From positions 1 through 64,000 of the forward strand of contig QUJQ01000005.1 of assembly GCA_003480725.1 (NCBI GenBank): 64,000 nt of DNA, in the 5' to 3' direction. This document shows, one piece after another, positions 1 to 7,961 of this stretch. Made by a program: the position numbers and the translations under genes. How positions within the stretch are numbered: the first letter of the stretch is position 1; each line of letters begins with the position of its first letter. The notes beneath the pieces are model-generated. The model saw only the letters and a list, made by a program, of their open reading frames with translations, made no database searches and was not told where the DNA came from. The stretch is from Clostridiaceae bacterium AM27-36LB. Its GTDB lineage: Bacteria; Bacillota; Clostridia; Lachnospirales; Lachnospiraceae.

Positions 1-343
1 CTCTTAAAATCTTTTTCTTTACAAACATGGAAATTAACTCTGCTACAATTCCTAAGAGCAAATATCCAAACGCATATAAAATAAATGCTTTTTCTCCAAT
101 ACTAAAGAACAGCCATGTCCCAAGCAAAAAGAATAGTGCTGTAATAATTGGTAGTGGCCAAAATATTTTTATGTCCTTGCCAGCGTATGCTCCGGAACAA
201 ATTGCATAAATAGGATTCACTGCAAAAAACAGAATGAAACAAACTGCCATGCCGCCATCACCTTTTATGAATGTAACCGCAAGCCATGGAAACACCAACA
301 TAATTACTGCTGTCGCTAACATCCAAGGTATAATTTTTTTCAT
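1..343 (-). CDS. Small multi-pass membrane protein, partial (C-terminus outside window)
   Basis: Reading leftward from ATG at 343, behind a G-rich Shine-Dalgarno (GGGGGGTGG), the frame stays open to the window edge (about 114 residues seen). It opens MKKIIPWMLATAVIMLVFPW and contains about four hydrophobic segments separated by short polar loops, so it is an integral membrane protein. I do not recognise the family. It is the first of a run of minus-strand genes with AT-rich composition that look like host or accessory chromosome. Function unknown; gene call fairly secure because of the start context and the uninterrupted hydrophobic pattern. Confidence 0.6.
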   Translation of the reverse strand, partial: MKKIIPWMLATAVIMLVFPWLAVTFIKGDGGMAVCFILFFAVNPIYAICSGAYAGKDIKIFWPLPIITALFFLLGTWLFFSIGEKAFILYAFGYLLLGIVAELISMFVKKKILR

Positions 344-373
344 GTAATCCACCCCCCTTGAGCATATATCGAT

Positions 374-586
374 TTATCTATTTGCATAATCAATCAAAAT
401 CTTCTTACAACTACTACAACGATAAGCTTCACAATGAGGGATTCCTCCTGAACCTTTACTCAATTCCAGATCGTCCGATTTTTTAATACGAAAAACTTTT
501 GTCAGATTATCAACTGCAAAAGTAATGTCTCGTGAACTCATTAGGTATCCTCTAATCATTTCATCACCACAATATGGACATTTCAT
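374..586 (-). CDS. Small zinc-ribbon protein (DUF6487-like)
   Basis: A 70-residue protein with CPYCG at residues 3-7 and CSSCKKIL near the C-terminus, a classic two-knuckle zinc ribbon. The layout (MKCPYC start, short beta-rich middle, C-terminal CxxCKKI) fits the DUF6487 family of small Firmicutes proteins, a tentative assignment from memory of the pattern. It follows a good Shine-Dalgarno (AGGAGG on the minus strand near 595). Role unknown; such proteins are usually soluble metal-binding or nucleic-acid-associated domains. Confidence 0.65.
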   Translation of the reverse strand: MKCPYCGDEMIRGYLMSSRDITFAVDNLTKVFRIKKSDDLELSKGSGGIPHCEAYRCSSCKKILIDYANR

Positions 587-685
587 GCAGATTCACCTCC
601 TATAAATCCTGATTTCTCCAGTTCTACAAACTGAAATTTTTAGTTCTGTTTCTAAGCAAAACAGCCTTAAAGATAATCGCATGAA

Positions 686-1150
686 TTACTCTAAACCAAG
701 TGTTACATATTGAGCTAATATTACATTTATACTTTCTTTCTCTTCAGCCGTTACAGGTAAGTTCTGATTGTTCTCTTTGTCATTGAATGTTCCACATTCC
801 GAATGATAATAATATGTTCTTTCATCAATTATAAGTTTGCAATCATTGGCACATTCGGCAGTCCCTTCTGTATTCCAAGTGCCCTTTTCAATAATGTCTG
901 CGATTATTTTTACTTCTTCTTCGGTCAAATCATAAATTTTATCTTCATCTATACGAGTAATTGTTCCACTTATACTTTCAGCAATCGCCTGCTGTGTCTG
1001 CTCTGTTTCACCAGAAACATTTATATCAATCTCAGACACATCTGAACCCCCACCATCTATTACAGGTTCTTCACTGCTAGTTGCTTTATCACAAGCAACT
1101 ATTGACAACATACAAATCAATACCAAAAATAATGCCAATACCCTTTTCAT
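686..1150 (-). CDS. Putative lipoprotein of unknown function
   Basis: Begins with a basic, hydrophobic signal peptide (MKRVLALFLVLICMLSIVAC) ending in a lipobox with the invariant Cys, so it should be lipidated and exported. The mature part is acidic and Ser/Thr-rich, then has a compact domain containing two cysteines (ECANDC) and the stretch DERTYYYHSECGTFND. ATG 1150 is preferred over ATG 1156 because the AGGAGG Shine-Dalgarno lies 7 nt upstream of it and only 1 nt from the other. Function unknown. Confidence 0.7.
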   Translation of the reverse strand: MKRVLALFLVLICMLSIVACDKATSSEEPVIDGGGSDVSEIDINVSGETEQTQQAIAESISGTITRIDEDKIYDLTEEEVKIIADIIEKGTWNTEGTAECANDCKLIIDERTYYYHSECGTFNDKENNQNLPVTAEEKESINVILAQYVTLGLE

Positions 1151-1260
1151 AGGCATACCTCCTGAAATTCAAAGTTTCACCTGTTCACCACATTTCGGTT
1201 TATCCCACTCATTTACAAAACAGCATATCATATAAAAATACGATTCACAATGCATAATAC

Positions 1261-1374
1261 TTATTTGTTTCTGATTACAGGATATTGCTTTGTCTTAATC
1301 AATACGGTTCCATCTATTCTGTAAATCGCACCTGCATCACTGGCAAGTTCAAAAAGTTTCTTATGAGAAATAGC
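1261..1374 (-). pseudogene. Fragment of a DUF6462-type (excisionase-like) gene
   Basis: Minus-strand reading gives 37 residues (AISHKKLFELASDAGAIYRI, then DGTVLIKTKQ...) and a stop, with no start codon and a stop just upstream. The pattern matches the C-terminal half of the intact DUF6462 protein at 6109-6330 (compare CYKIGQLVLVNTEILDKYLE). DUF6462 proteins are small DNA-binding-like proteins of integrative elements. This is a decayed copy left of the lantibiotic-protection locus. Confidence 0.55.
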
Positions 1375-1389
1375 TTAATTGCGGTCTAT

Positions 1390-2766
1390 TTAGCTTGTTT
1401 CTTGACTACTCAGGAAAAATATTTCTACCCTCGCCCCACCTGTATTTTCAGAATTTGAAAGTTTAATACCTCCACCATATTTTTCAGCCACAGTTTTTGC
1501 AAAAAATAGTCCCATCCCATAATGGGCTTCGCCATTTCTACTTGTGTCATCCATAAAAAACTGCTCTGTGCCATGCAATAATGCTTCTTTTGTAAATCCT
1601 GATCCGCTATCCTCCACAATGAATGTCAGCCGGCCATCCTGCTCCTTTGCGTCAATATAAATGATTTCATTTTCTTTTGTATGCTCCACTGCATTCTGAA
1701 TCACATTCATTACGGCTCGAAACATTGGATCATAAGCAATCGTTACCTTTTTATCACTTTGTTCCGCCTTCCAATCTATCTTCTGGTGATAGATTTCTAC
1801 CAGTCCGAGTGCCTGTTCCTTTATATCTGCGAAAAAATCTTCTAACCTTACCGTTGTATAGGTAACATCACTGCAATTCCATGATTTTGTGACATCTATC
1901 AACTGTTTTACATAACTTTGTATCTGTGTTGTGCCGTTCAAAACATAAGTGATATTTTTCTTCTGTTCTGTGGTCAGTTCAGTCTCTGAAAGTAGTTCTG
2001 CATTTCCCCGTACAATCGTAAGAGGTGTTTTAATATCATGTGCCAAAGCAGACATCTGTTGTTTCTTTTCCTGCTCTGTTTTCCACTGCTTTTCTAAAGA
2101 TTCTCGCAATGCATCTCGCATATCATCGATTGCCGATAAACAGTCATCAAACTCTTTGATACCGGAACAGGATGTCTCATATTCCAGATTTTGATCCTTT
2201 ATTTGTCTGATTGCGTCTAATACAGGCTGCATCTGCTTTTTGATTCTTTTTCCAAAACGTATGGACGGAATGATGATAATCGCTACCGCTCCAATCACTG
2301 ACATAATACTCATCACATTCTGTGGTCCTATAAAATGCTCCCTCAAAAAAGCTGAATGATATTGAGGTGTCAGGCGATATTGCAATACAACATATTCATT
2401 TTCCCTTACAATTACTTTATAAAAATATTTCCCGGATGCGTTTCCGTACTTTGCAACATTCCATGCTATCTGTTCGTATTGTTCTGACAGATCTCCACCT
2501 ATTTTCTCTCCATTCTCTGAAAAGATTACATAATCACAAAGTGCAGGAATCATCTCAGCAGTTACTTTATCCGCACGTAAAATCGTATCATATGCTTCAT
2601 TAATCTTTTGCTCTGCATAATTCGCCGGATAGATACAGCCCACACTAATCAAAATGGACAGCAGCAGCCAAGCAACAATCACCAAACCTACTAATGATCC
2701 AAGCATGACCAGTACATATCTCATAAAAATCCAGCTGAGTGCATTGCTTCTCTTTACTCTTCCCAT
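1390..2766 (-). CDS. Sensor histidine kinase (lantibiotic-responsive type, CprK/LanK-like)
   Basis: 458 residues. Two membrane segments (about 13-40 and 155-175) flank a short extracytoplasmic sensor. The dimerisation H-box is ALAHDIKTPLTIVRG (His near 243), and the ATPase has N box NVIQNAVEHT, G1 VEDSGSGF and G2 GMGLFFAK. It phosphorylates the response regulator encoded immediately upstream, whose 3' end it overlaps by 13 bp. Linkage to a SpaFEG/CprABC-type transporter makes a cationic-peptide or lantibiotic sensor the best inference. All key residues are present. Confidence 0.85.
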   Translation of the reverse strand: MGRVKRSNALSWIFMRYVLVMLGSLVGLVIVAWLLLSILISVGCIYPANYAEQKINEAYDTILRADKVTAEMIPALCDYVIFSENGEKIGGDLSEQYEQIAWNVAKYGNASGKYFYKVIVRENEYVVLQYRLTPQYHSAFLREHFIGPQNVMSIMSVIGAVAIIIIPSIRFGKRIKKQMQPVLDAIRQIKDQNLEYETSCSGIKEFDDCLSAIDDMRDALRESLEKQWKTEQEKKQQMSALAHDIKTPLTIVRGNAELLSETELTTEQKKNITYVLNGTTQIQSYVKQLIDVTKSWNCSDVTYTTVRLEDFFADIKEQALGLVEIYHQKIDWKAEQSDKKVTIAYDPMFRAVMNVIQNAVEHTKENEIIYIDAKEQDGRLTFIVEDSGSGFTKEALLHGTEQFFMDDTSRNGEAHYGMGLFFAKTVAEKYGGGIKLSNSENTGGARVEIFFLSSQETS

Positions 2767-3416
2767 TTATATCCAATCCCCCAGACTGTTTTTATCGGTG
2801 TATAATCATAATCCGCAAATTTTGCTCTTATATTTTTGATATGCGTGATAATGGTACTGTCATTACTCTCACTGTCAAAACCAAAGACCTCTTCTAAAAT
2901 CTGTTCCTTCGAGAAAACCTGTCCTCTGTTTTTAGCCAGAAATTCACAGATTTCGTACTCTGCTTTCGTAAACGGAAGTTCTTTATCATCAACCAATAGT
3001 TTCTTTTGAGACATCTGAATGCAGACTCTCCCTAAAACCATCCGGACAGAATGTTCCCTGTGCTCTCTTCTAAGATGTGCATTGATCCTTGCCCGAAGTT
3101 CCATCACTCCAAATGGCTTTGAAATATAATCATCTGCTCCTAAAGAAAGTCCGTTTACCAGACTGTTTTCCTCCGTTTTTGCCGTAAGAAACAAAATCGG
3201 ACAATCCACAAGTATCCTGATTCTTTTGCATAATTCGAAGCCATCAATTCCAGGCATCATAATGTCCAGTAAAATCAGGTCATAACGATATAATTCTTCC
3301 ATATTAATTTTTAGTGGATTGCTTACTTTGGTAACCAGATGTCCATCCTTATTCAAAATGCTTTCTATCATTTCCAAAATTGCCGGTTCATCATCAACTG
3401 CCAGTATTTTTGCCAT
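2754..3416 (-). CDS. OmpR/PhoB-family response regulator
   Basis: 220 residues from ATG 3416 (Shine-Dalgarno GAGGG 6 nt upstream; the longer frame start at 3473 lacks one and would overlap the permease). Receiver domain: acidic pair DDEP, phospho-acceptor in LILLDIMMPGIDGFE, switch Lys in YISKPFG. C-terminal winged helix: LPFTKAEYEICEFLAKNRGQ and the terminal KTVWGIGYKW. It pairs with the overlapping kinase gene and probably activates the upstream ABC genes 3431-5610. Confidence 0.88.
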   Translation of the reverse strand: MAKILAVDDEPAILEMIESILNKDGHLVTKVSNPLKINMEELYRYDLILLDIMMPGIDGFELCKRIRILVDCPILFLTAKTEENSLVNGLSLGADDYISKPFGVMELRARINAHLRREHREHSVRMVLGRVCIQMSQKKLLVDDKELPFTKAEYEICEFLAKNRGQVFSKEQILEEVFGFDSESNDSTIITHIKNIRAKFADYDYTPIKTVWGIGYKWEE

Positions 3417-3430
3417 AGTTTCCCTCGATT

Positions 3431-4171
3431 CTATTCCGATATTCTGTTTCCTTCCCAGTGGTTTACCCACCAAAAATAGTATACCATACTAATCCCTGTA
3501 AATATTAAGCAACCTGGTATGAATGACAACCATTCACCTACACTAGTTTCTCCCAATACAGATTGCAGATAAGTATATGGTACTCTACCCGTCCAGCAGA
3601 CAAATACATATTTCCACACATAATCTCCAAGTCCGGTAAGCATCAATGCACTAATTAGTCCTGATATAATCCCTGCTCCAATGGATACCCCTTTTCCAAA
3701 CTGAAAAGCCAGAATCAGCTGCCACAGATAAAGTGGAACACTGCTTCCCCACAGCAGCAATGCTGCAAATATACATCCTTTCATGATTTCGATATCGCTT
3801 GATGCGATTCTTCCAAATCCAATTCCGAATATGATTGCTGTCAATAGGATAGAGCACAGACACAAAACCAGTAGCATCAACAGTTTCGATAAAAATGCTG
3901 CAGGTTTATCCGGTAAAGACAACAGATTTTGAAAATCACCTGCATTTTGTTCCTGTTCCATCACACTTGCTGTAAAAATTCCAATAAGTACCGGAAGTCC
4001 TGCTCCTATTGCCTGATAAAATGCAATCACTTTCATATTTTCATTCCATGGTGAAAAAAAGTAATATATTAAAAATATAACGCTGGTTATAATCGGAATC
4101 AGTAAGTGTGCCAGAATCACAGATGTTCCTTTCATCTTTCGCAAGTCTGCATTAAGAGATCTTCCAATCAT
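3431..4171 (-). CDS. Lantibiotic-protection ABC transporter permease (MutG/SpaG/CprC-like)
   Basis: 246 residues with about six transmembrane helices and an N-terminus typical of ABC-2 permeases of the SpaEFG group (MIGRSLNADLRKMKGTSVIL). Starts 1 nt after the stop of the preceding permease, so the two are translationally coupled. With its sister permease and the ATPase it should form the membrane complex that expels or detoxifies lantibiotics such as nisin or gallidermin. Assignment rests on length, topology and the three-gene order plus two-component system. Confidence 0.75.
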   Translation of the reverse strand: MIGRSLNADLRKMKGTSVILAHLLIPIITSVIFLIYYFFSPWNENMKVIAFYQAIGAGLPVLIGIFTASVMEQEQNAGDFQNLLSLPDKPAAFLSKLLMLLVLCLCSILLTAIIFGIGFGRIASSDIEIMKGCIFAALLLWGSSVPLYLWQLILAFQFGKGVSIGAGIISGLISALMLTGLGDYVWKYVFVCWTGRVPYTYLQSVLGETSVGEWLSFIPGCLIFTGISMVYYFWWVNHWEGNRISE

Positions 4172-4172
4172 C

Positions 4173-4913
4173 TTATTTCACCTCTCTTCTCTCAAACCAT
4201 TTCAAAAACAGAACCGTTACAAAAACAAACCAGATGATTGAGAGACACATTCCCGGAACAATGACTCCCATATCCAAAAGAGGATTCCCTGCTTCTGCGG
4301 CAAGTCCATTTGGTAAAACATGAAGCAACGGGCACATCATTCGCATAGGGATTGCAGAAACAAGTACATACCAGATTCTGGTTTGTGATATTACCACACC
4401 ACTGACGGTAATAAACAGGCAGACGAACAGGTTTACAATCATTCCAAATCGTTCACTTAAAAATAAAGCTACCGGAATCTCCCATAACTCAGAAACCGTC
4501 AGAAACAATACTGCAATCAACGCTCCTCCAACTGGAACATGTGTCGTTAGAAGAAAGCCCCCAAGCGTTGCTCCTGCAAACACAATCACATTAGAAAACA
4601 AAATCATGTACCCAATATAAATAATTTTCCCCAGCAACAATTTTCTTCTGTCTGTGGGAATAGTCATTAAATGATAGTATTTTATCTTTTTCTCCTGCGC
4701 CACAGAAAGATAACAAAATAGAGCAATCATCCCCGGCAGCAAAAGTGTATACCACCAGTTCCAAACACTTTCTGCATAAGCATTTGTCATCCCAAGAGTA
4801 AATATAAATGCCATGGCAAATGTAAGAAGAGGAAATCCCCAGATAAACTTTTTTCGCATGGTTCTTTTGGCTTTTTGATGTTCTGCTTTTATAATATTAA
4901 CCATGGATTTCAC
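4173..4913 (-). CDS. Lantibiotic-protection ABC transporter permease (MutE/SpaE/CprB-like)
   Basis: 246 residues, about six membrane segments, basic cytoplasmic N-terminus (IIKAEHQKAKRTMRKKF) characteristic of MutE/EpiE-type immunity permeases. It overlaps the ATPase gene by 17 bp and abuts the second permease, consistent with a single polycistronic unit. It is the second membrane subunit of the transporter. Substrate inferred only from family and context. Confidence 0.75.
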   Translation of the reverse strand: MKSMVNIIKAEHQKAKRTMRKKFIWGFPLLTFAMAFIFTLGMTNAYAESVWNWWYTLLLPGMIALFCYLSVAQEKKIKYYHLMTIPTDRRKLLLGKIIYIGYMILFSNVIVFAGATLGGFLLTTHVPVGGALIAVLFLTVSELWEIPVALFLSERFGMIVNLFVCLFITVSGVVISQTRIWYVLVSAIPMRMMCPLLHVLPNGLAAEAGNPLLDMGVIVPGMCLSIIWFVFVTVLFLKWFERREVK

Positions 4914-5610
4914 CTGCTTTCTGGTTTTTTCTTACCACATTCATAAACAAATCTTCAAGATTATCTCCCTGCTTTAATGCTCCTTCGTATCCTAAGATTC
5001 CACCTGAAATAATCCCGACTTTATCTGCAAGTAACTGTACCTCTGAGAGAATATGACTGGAGAGAATTACAGTGATTCCCTGTTCCGGAAAAGACCGGAT
5101 CAGCTCTCGTAATTCCTCGATGCCTATTGGATCTAATCCATTCGTAGGTTCATCCAATATCAAAAGTTCCGGTTCTCCAAGCAATGCCATTGCAATGCCT
5201 AGTCTTTGCTTCATCCCCAAAGAAAACTGTCCTGCTTTCTTCTTTCCGGTGTTTGTAAGTGATACAATCTGCAAGACCTCATCAATTCTGTTTTCATCTG
5301 TACCAAGCAATAATTGTCTTACCTTCAAATTCTCTCTGGCGGAAAGATTTTCATAAATAGGCGGATTTTCAATTAACGCTCCTATTTTTGATAAATCTTT
5401 CCTATCCAAAAGTTTTCCATCAAAGTAAATCTTTCCTGCAGTTGGTTTCATCATACCAGTCAACATTTTCAATGTGGTAGATTTTCCCGCACCATTCGGT
5501 CCAAGCAGTCCATAAATCTGTCCCTTTTCGATATTAAGTGAAACATTATTTACCGCTTTCTGTTTTCTAAAATATTTACATAGATTTTGTGTCTGTAACA
5601 TCATTTCCAT
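4897..5610 (-). CDS. Lantibiotic-protection ABC transporter ATP-binding protein (SpaF/MutF/CprA-like)
   Basis: 237 residues with all ABC motifs: Walker A GPNGAGKSTT, signature FSLGMKQRLGIAMALL, Walker B LLILDEPTNGLDP and the H-loop region SSHIL. The Shine-Dalgarno (AAGGAAGG) sits 8-9 nt upstream of ATG 5610. First gene of a five-gene minus-strand operon (ATPase, two permeases, regulator, kinase) with the layout of Clostridioides difficile cprABC and of gallidermin/nisin immunity loci. No lantibiotic precursor or LanM/LanB gene is nearby, so this is resistance rather than self-immunity. Confidence 0.85.
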   Translation of the reverse strand: MEMMLQTQNLCKYFRKQKAVNNVSLNIEKGQIYGLLGPNGAGKSTTLKMLTGMMKPTAGKIYFDGKLLDRKDLSKIGALIENPPIYENLSARENLKVRQLLLGTDENRIDEVLQIVSLTNTGKKKAGQFSLGMKQRLGIAMALLGEPELLILDEPTNGLDPIGIEELRELIRSFPEQGITVILSSHILSEVQLLADKVGIISGGILGYEGALKQGDNLEDLFMNVVRKNQKAGEIHG

Positions 5611-5688
5611 CTTTACTATCCTTCCTTCTATATTTCATTTCTTACTGAAATATAATCTATCAGGGAAAAATAAAGATTTGATGAAGAT

Positions 5689-5976
5689 TTATTCCCGTAT
5701 GGAATAAACCATCAATTGAATATCATTATCAGAACTCGGCTTTCCACTGAAGTCAGCAAAGCTGTTACAAATACGAAGTCCTAATTTACCGAATATCTCC
5801 GTGATTTCATCCAAACTATATAACCTTATAGGATTTCCTTCTTTCATTTCAGGCTTATAAAGTGCTTCTCCATACATATAGTCTACCTGCCCATATATCA
5901 GCGTTTTTCTATCCTTCTCCCATTCAAAAGCAGATAATGTAAGTCCCTTTTCTCCTGCATCCCATAACTTGCAACG
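5689..5976 (-). pseudogene. C-terminal remnant of a SAM-dependent methyltransferase
   Basis: Minus-strand frame reads KLWDAGEKGLTLSAFEWEKD and on through YSLDEITEIFGKLGLRICNS to a stop at 5689. This is the C-terminal beta-strand/helix pattern of small class I methyltransferases. The SAM-binding N-terminal half is missing: upstream the sequence switches to the excisionase-like ORF 5924-6100 in another frame, with a 53-bp overlap. The junction indicates a deletion or recombination that joined two unrelated genes. Confidence 0.5.
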
Positions 5977-6100
5977 CTATATCCATTGCCTCATCTTGTG
6001 TTACATCTAATAAAGCCATTACCTCATCAATACGAATAAATCTTGGTTTTACAGTTTCTTTTCTATAGGCACAAACTGAACCACTCAATGTATTTACCAT
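5924..6100 (-). CDS. Small excisionase-like ORF, 3' end possibly replaced
   Basis: 58 residues from ATG 6100. RFIRIDEVMALLDVTQDEAM resembles the helix-turn-helix opening of excisionase/MerR-type small proteins (RxxEVAxxLxVSxxxA). It begins 8 nt after the DUF6462 stop, and DUF6462-excisionase pairs are common in integrative elements. The last residues (after about 45, QVMGCRRKGTYIICF) coincide with methyltransferase sequence in another frame, so the original C-terminus was probably lost. Probably not functional as an excisionase. Confidence 0.4.
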   Translation of the reverse strand: MVNTLSGSVCAYRKETVKPRFIRIDEVMALLDVTQDEAMDIALQVMGCRRKGTYIICF

Positions 6101-6108
6101 AACATCAC

Positions 6109-6330
6109 CTACTTATAAAACTCAGAATCTGTAATATGAAAAGTTTCAAGATACTTATCCAATATTTCTGTATTAACAAGTACAAGCTGACCAATTTTAT
6201 AACAAGCCTTGGCATCCTTAGCCACTTCTTGAAATTTTGTCATTCCCATACTGTACATTTTTGCACCATCTGAATATCTTACAAACTTTTTTGCATCCTC
6301 ATATCTATCTTTCTTCTTTGATTCATTCAT
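6109..6330 (-). CDS. DUF6462 family small DNA-binding-like protein
   Basis: 73 residues; core FVRYSDGAKMYSMGMTKFQE followed by ACYKIGQLVLVNTEILDKYL is the DUF6462 signature: a short winged-helix-like protein with YSMG in the recognition region and a C-terminal VNxxxxxxYLExF. Members lie beside excisionase and integrase genes in Firmicutes conjugative elements. Here no integrase follows, only the truncated pair at 5689-6100, so this is an element remnant although this gene itself looks intact. Confidence 0.7.
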   Translation of the reverse strand: MNESKKKDRYEDAKKFVRYSDGAKMYSMGMTKFQEVAKDAKACYKIGQLVLVNTEILDKYLETFHITDSEFYK

Positions 6331-6390
6331 TACTGTGCTCCTTTCACTTTGACTTCATAACAAATGACGTATTTTCTCCATAACGCAAAA

Positions 6391-6430
6391 AAGAGGACAT
6401 CTTCTAAATTTCTTTAGAAAATGTCCTCTT
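6391..6430 (-). terminator. Intrinsic terminator
   Basis: A long inverted repeat (AAGAGGACAT... with its mirror ...ATGTCCTCTT) around a short loop in the 240-bp gap between the DUF6462 gene and the zinc-ribbon repeat protein. It is followed on the minus strand by a T-rich run, so it probably terminates transcription of 6574-7338. Confidence 0.7.
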
Positions 6431-6573
6431 AGTAGTTCATATTTGATTGAATCTTTTTCTTTTCAGATTGTGTACTCTTTCATACTGATGTAAATGACTA
6501 TGTCAAAATGCGTCTTTTAATGCGTCCTTTGACGTACTCAAATGCCTCAAACCCGCATAAACACTGGATTTAT

Positions 6574-7338
6574 TTATCTAACGACTTCATTGTCGGGAAT
6601 TTTTTTGATTGCTAAGCTAACTCTTGTATATCCTTGCAAACCCTTCAATGACAAGTTCTTCTCCGACCACTCAGACGCAATTTCAGGGTGTGTTGTCTGC
6701 AAATCGTTAAACCCTTTCAGGAATATGTACCCACTGCAATACGGGCATTTGCTCCCACCGGAACGGGTAGAAATAAGGGTGTTCCACTCTCTGCCGCAAT
6801 CCTTACACTTCCACCAAGCCTTACGATTGGCAAAGACCGTAACCTGAGTTGGAAGTAACGGATAATTTCTGTCCGACCACTCGGCTGCTATATCCGGCAG
6901 AAGTGTTGCAAGGTCATTAAATCCTGCCAACACTTTATTATGGGAGCAATACGGGCAACCTGTTTTATTTATTGTTCTGCTCTTAACGGCAACTTCCCAC
7001 TCGTGTCCTTTCTCACATCTCCAAATCACTTTCTTATGAGAACCAATAGAAACCTCTGTCGGTTTTATCTTATTCTTTTTCGACCACTGCTTTTCCAGTA
7101 GCGGCTCTAATGTCGCCAAATCGTTAATGCCTGCAATCACTCTTGCACCGGAACATATCGGGCATTTTTCTCCATTGGAACGAGCCTTAACGCTTGTCTG
7201 CCATTCGTGACCGCAAGCACCTTTCCACCATACCTTTTTATTCGAGCCGAAAGTTATGCTGTCCGGTGTCAGTGGCAAATTCTTTTCCGACCACTCGGCA
7301 ACCAATTCCGGATGTACTGCCGCTAAGCTGTTACTCAT
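6574..7338 (-). CDS. Zinc-ribbon repeat protein (DUF4379/PF14311-like), C-terminally truncated
   Basis: 254 residues made of three tandem copies of a treble-clef/zinc-ribbon repeat of about 65-70 residues: HPELVAEWSEKN...W.C..GHEW...V..R....CP.CSG...AGINDLAT. Cys pairs occur as GHEW plus CPICSG, CPYCSH and CPYCSG. A fourth repeat starts (HPEIASEWSEKN) but is cut after about 20 residues and ends in unrelated sequence (SLAIKKIPDNEVVR) at a 16-bp repeat shared with 9244-9259. Full-length relatives carry more repeats. Probably DNA-binding; function unproven. Confidence 0.7.
   Translation of the reverse strand: MSNSLAAVHPELVAEWSEKNLPLTPDSITFGSNKKVWWKGACGHEWQTSVKARSNGEKCPICSGARVIAGINDLATLEPLLEKQWSKKNKIKPTEVSIGSHKKVIWRCEKGHEWEVAVKSRTINKTGCPYCSHNKVLAGFNDLATLLPDIAAEWSDRNYPLLPTQVTVFANRKAWWKCKDCGREWNTLISTRSGGSKCPYCSGYIFLKGFNDLQTTHPEIASEWSEKNLSLKGLQGYTRVSLAIKKIPDNEVVR
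6585..6600. repeat. 16-bp direct repeat, copy 1 (possible recombination core)
   Basis: CTTCATTGTCGGGAAT, identical to 9244-9259 and flanked by different sequence in each copy. It lies exactly where the zinc-ribbon repeat protein loses homology. A same-orientation repeat 2.66 kb apart at two gene-truncation points is what a site-specific insertion or its scar would leave. Confidence 0.5.
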
Positions 7339-7424
7339 ATCAAATCCTCTCCTTCCTTTGGCTTTATTATATGAAGAAAAGGTACTTGCCCCAAGTTTGC
7401 GAATATGCGGATAAATTAAAAAAG

Positions 7425-7457
7425 CCCTTTGAGAAAGGGTATTCCTCTCTCAAAGGG
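7425..7457 (-). terminator. Intrinsic terminator of the lipoprotein gene
   Basis: Stem CCCTTTGAGA/TCTCAAAGGG with a 13-nt loop; on the minus strand it is followed by CTTTTTTAATTTAT. It lies about 25 bp past the stop of the 7484-7912 gene. Confidence 0.75.
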
Positions 7458-7483
7458 AGTTAATCAAACTGAAATTTGTCGCT

Positions 7484-7912
7484 TTAATACCCGTGGTCAA
7501 CATGTTCCCAATTCCCACTGTCATTCCTAATTAGAATCCATTTCCAATCATCATATGTTGAATCCGGATTAAGCGAACCATCCCCGCCTGATGAGTCTAC
7601 ATCGAAAGATGATAATATTACGATTGCTTCATCCGCGTCATATTGTTCAGCCCATTCATCAAATTCATCGGCGTATGTATCTCCGGGATAGGACAGTTTT
7701 GTCAGTGTGCAGCCGTCAAATTCGTTGCCGAAATAGTCTTTTACTGTTTGGAAAGCCGCCTCAATATCACTGTCTGAATATATTTCCGATGGTTTCCAAT
7801 CAGGAATTTGAACATTGTCAATATTCCCACCACTATTCTTTCCACTACAGCCGGCAAGAACAAAAATCATTATCAAAGCTGTCAGAAAACAGAATAAAGT
7901 TTTCCTATTCAT
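7484..7912 (-). CDS. Putative lipoprotein of unknown function
   Basis: 142 residues. Signal peptide with lipobox LAGCSGK at about residues 19-25, then an acidic, Asp/Tyr-rich mature domain (EAAFQTVKDYFGNEFDGCTL ... WKWILIRNDSGNWEHVDHGY). Aromatic residues and Asp dominate the C-terminus. The Shine-Dalgarno AGGAGG is 9 nt from ATG 7912. It resembles small secreted domains found beside VanZ-like genes in Clostridia, but I do not recognise a named family. Own terminator downstream. Confidence 0.7.
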   Translation of the reverse strand: MNRKTLFCFLTALIMIFVLAGCSGKNSGGNIDNVQIPDWKPSEIYSDSDIEAAFQTVKDYFGNEFDGCTLTKLSYPGDTYADEFDEWAEQYDADEAIVILSSFDVDSSGGDGSLNPDSTYDDWKWILIRNDSGNWEHVDHGY

Positions 7913-7961
7913 TTTTCGATACCTCCTACGAATTCAAATTTTCATCCCTACAGACTGAAAT

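Noticed and set aside
4897..5610. Lantibiotic biosynthesis cluster
   Set aside because: No precursor peptide, LanM/LanB/LanC or LanT gene nearby; only the protection transporter and its regulators.
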